Positions 63,403-64,000 of a stretch of DNA of 64,000 nucleotides are shown piece by piece. A program made the translations under genes and the position numbers. The notes beneath the pieces were generated by a model. It saw only the letters and a list, made by a program, of their open reading frames with translations. It was not told the origin of the DNA and ran no database searches. How positions within the stretch are numbered: the stretch's first letter is position 1; every line of letters begins with the position of its first letter. The stretch spans positions 24,884,001 to 24,948,000 of the forward strand of contig NC_046681.1 in assembly GCF_009870125.1 (NCBI RefSeq), written 5' to 3'. Source of the stretch: Drosophila pseudoobscura. Taxonomy: Eukaryota; Arthropoda; Insecta; Diptera; Drosophilidae.

Positions 63403-64000
63403 GTGCGTCTCCCTGTCTCGAGAGAGAGAGAGAGAGAGTGAGAGCAGCGCCATTAGAGCGCATATAGAACTTCTGATGTCTGGGTGTTGCGTCCATGGAG
63501 AGATTACGCGCGTTTTTGCACGCGGAAGTCGTCGGACGGCTCGGACTTGACAGCGACAAAAACAGCGTGAACAATTACAACTACGACGCGACGTTGCGTT
63601 GGCGGCCACAGCACACACACACATACATATGTATTCGCAACAAACAGTGCAACAGAAAAGTTGTTTCTTTGTTTCATCGCACAAGTATGCACACACTCTC
63701 TTCGAGAACAACTCGCATATAACGGATATTTACAAGCAAACAGACTCCCTCCCCCCCCACACCAGAAAGCGCAGACAGGAACAGAAAGAGAGAGAGAGAG
63801 CCAGACAAGTGTTTCACAGGAGCAGAGAGGGAGAGTGAATGAGACGGCCAGCCAGCCAGACAGACAGCAAGTGCAAGTGTGCACGTGTGTGTGTGTGTGT
63901 GTGTGTGGGAGAGTGTAACAGAATTTACATATACATTTCAGAGGGTATGAAAACCAGATTGTAACGTCTGAGGAATCTTGATTCTAGAATGAGATGGGGA
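63403..64000. other. Right edge: repeat-rich noncoding DNA
   Basis: Contains (AG)9 at 63421-63438, a short CA run near 63610-63625, an AG-rich stretch near 63780-63840, and (GT)12 at 63883-63906. GAGAG words are dense, as in GAGA-factor-bound promoters. No coding region is supported. Confidence 0.5.

Noticed and set aside
62654..63885. CACGTG E-boxes as circadian CLK/CYC sites for a possible vri promoter
   Set aside because: CACGTG also occurs near 2438, 12070 and 37058. This number fits chance, and vri itself is not seen in the window.
1..64000. CRISPR arrays, tRNA or rRNA genes, prokaryotic or viral systems
   Set aside because: No spaced identical repeats, no cloverleaf candidates that I could spot, and no intact retroviral or transposase frame. 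The DNA is eukaryotic with introns throughout.

Overview
The window looks like Drosophila-type nuclear DNA: short introns (about 55 to 80 bases) with GT..AG ends, CAG/CAA glutamine repeats in coding sequence, DRE-like ATCGAT and GGTATATTTT promoter elements, and recognisable fly genes. The gene set (two Cyp4ac-like P450s, a ninein/Bsg25D gene, Bub1) matches genes I remember from D. melanogaster 25D on 2L (Muller element B). The exact species cannot be read from the sequence.

Layout. Bases 1 to about 29,880 hold no coding region I can support: a gene desert of unique DNA with many short simple repeats and one degenerate 24-bp minisatellite. At 30.0-34.7 kb are two tandem five-exon CYP4 genes on +, with identical exon phases, a shared upstream motif and a nearly identical 158-base stretch that suggests gene conversion. 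A promoter facing left lies at about 35.9-36.0 kb, with no convincing gene attached. From 44.15 down to 37.70 kb (-) runs a seven-exon ninein-like centrosomal gene with an alternative first coding exon and, just beyond its stop codon, a hairpin with an arm of 58 positions. Divergent from it, at 45.34-48.93 kb (+), is a three-exon Bub1 spindle-checkpoint kinase. Two small RING-finger genes (-) follow at 50.1-50.96 kb; they are paralogous and each has a tiny intron in the 5' UTR.

At 51.07-56.75 kb is a repeat block: a 498-bp hAT-like MITE with an 8-bp target-site duplication, then a tandem duplication of about 3.4 kb whose second copy has lost 1.54 kb. The duplicated unit carries decayed gene-like sequence that I do not recognise. 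From 56.75 to 64.0 kb there is no clear coding sequence. The far right has two stretches that read like + strand 5' UTR, one ending in a good splice donor at 63,403, so a gene probably continues past the right edge. In D. melanogaster the neighbour would be vri by memory of gene order, but nothing in the window proves that.

Roles. Bub1 acts at the kinetochore and the ninein-like protein at the centrosome/microtubule ends, and they share a 1.2-kb intergenic region. The P450s are ER-bound monooxygenases. There is no sign of an operon-like or defence system, no CRISPR array, and no tRNA or rRNA gene that I could see. The most unusual element is the hairpin at 37.37-37.49 kb with a competing third repeat copy nearby.
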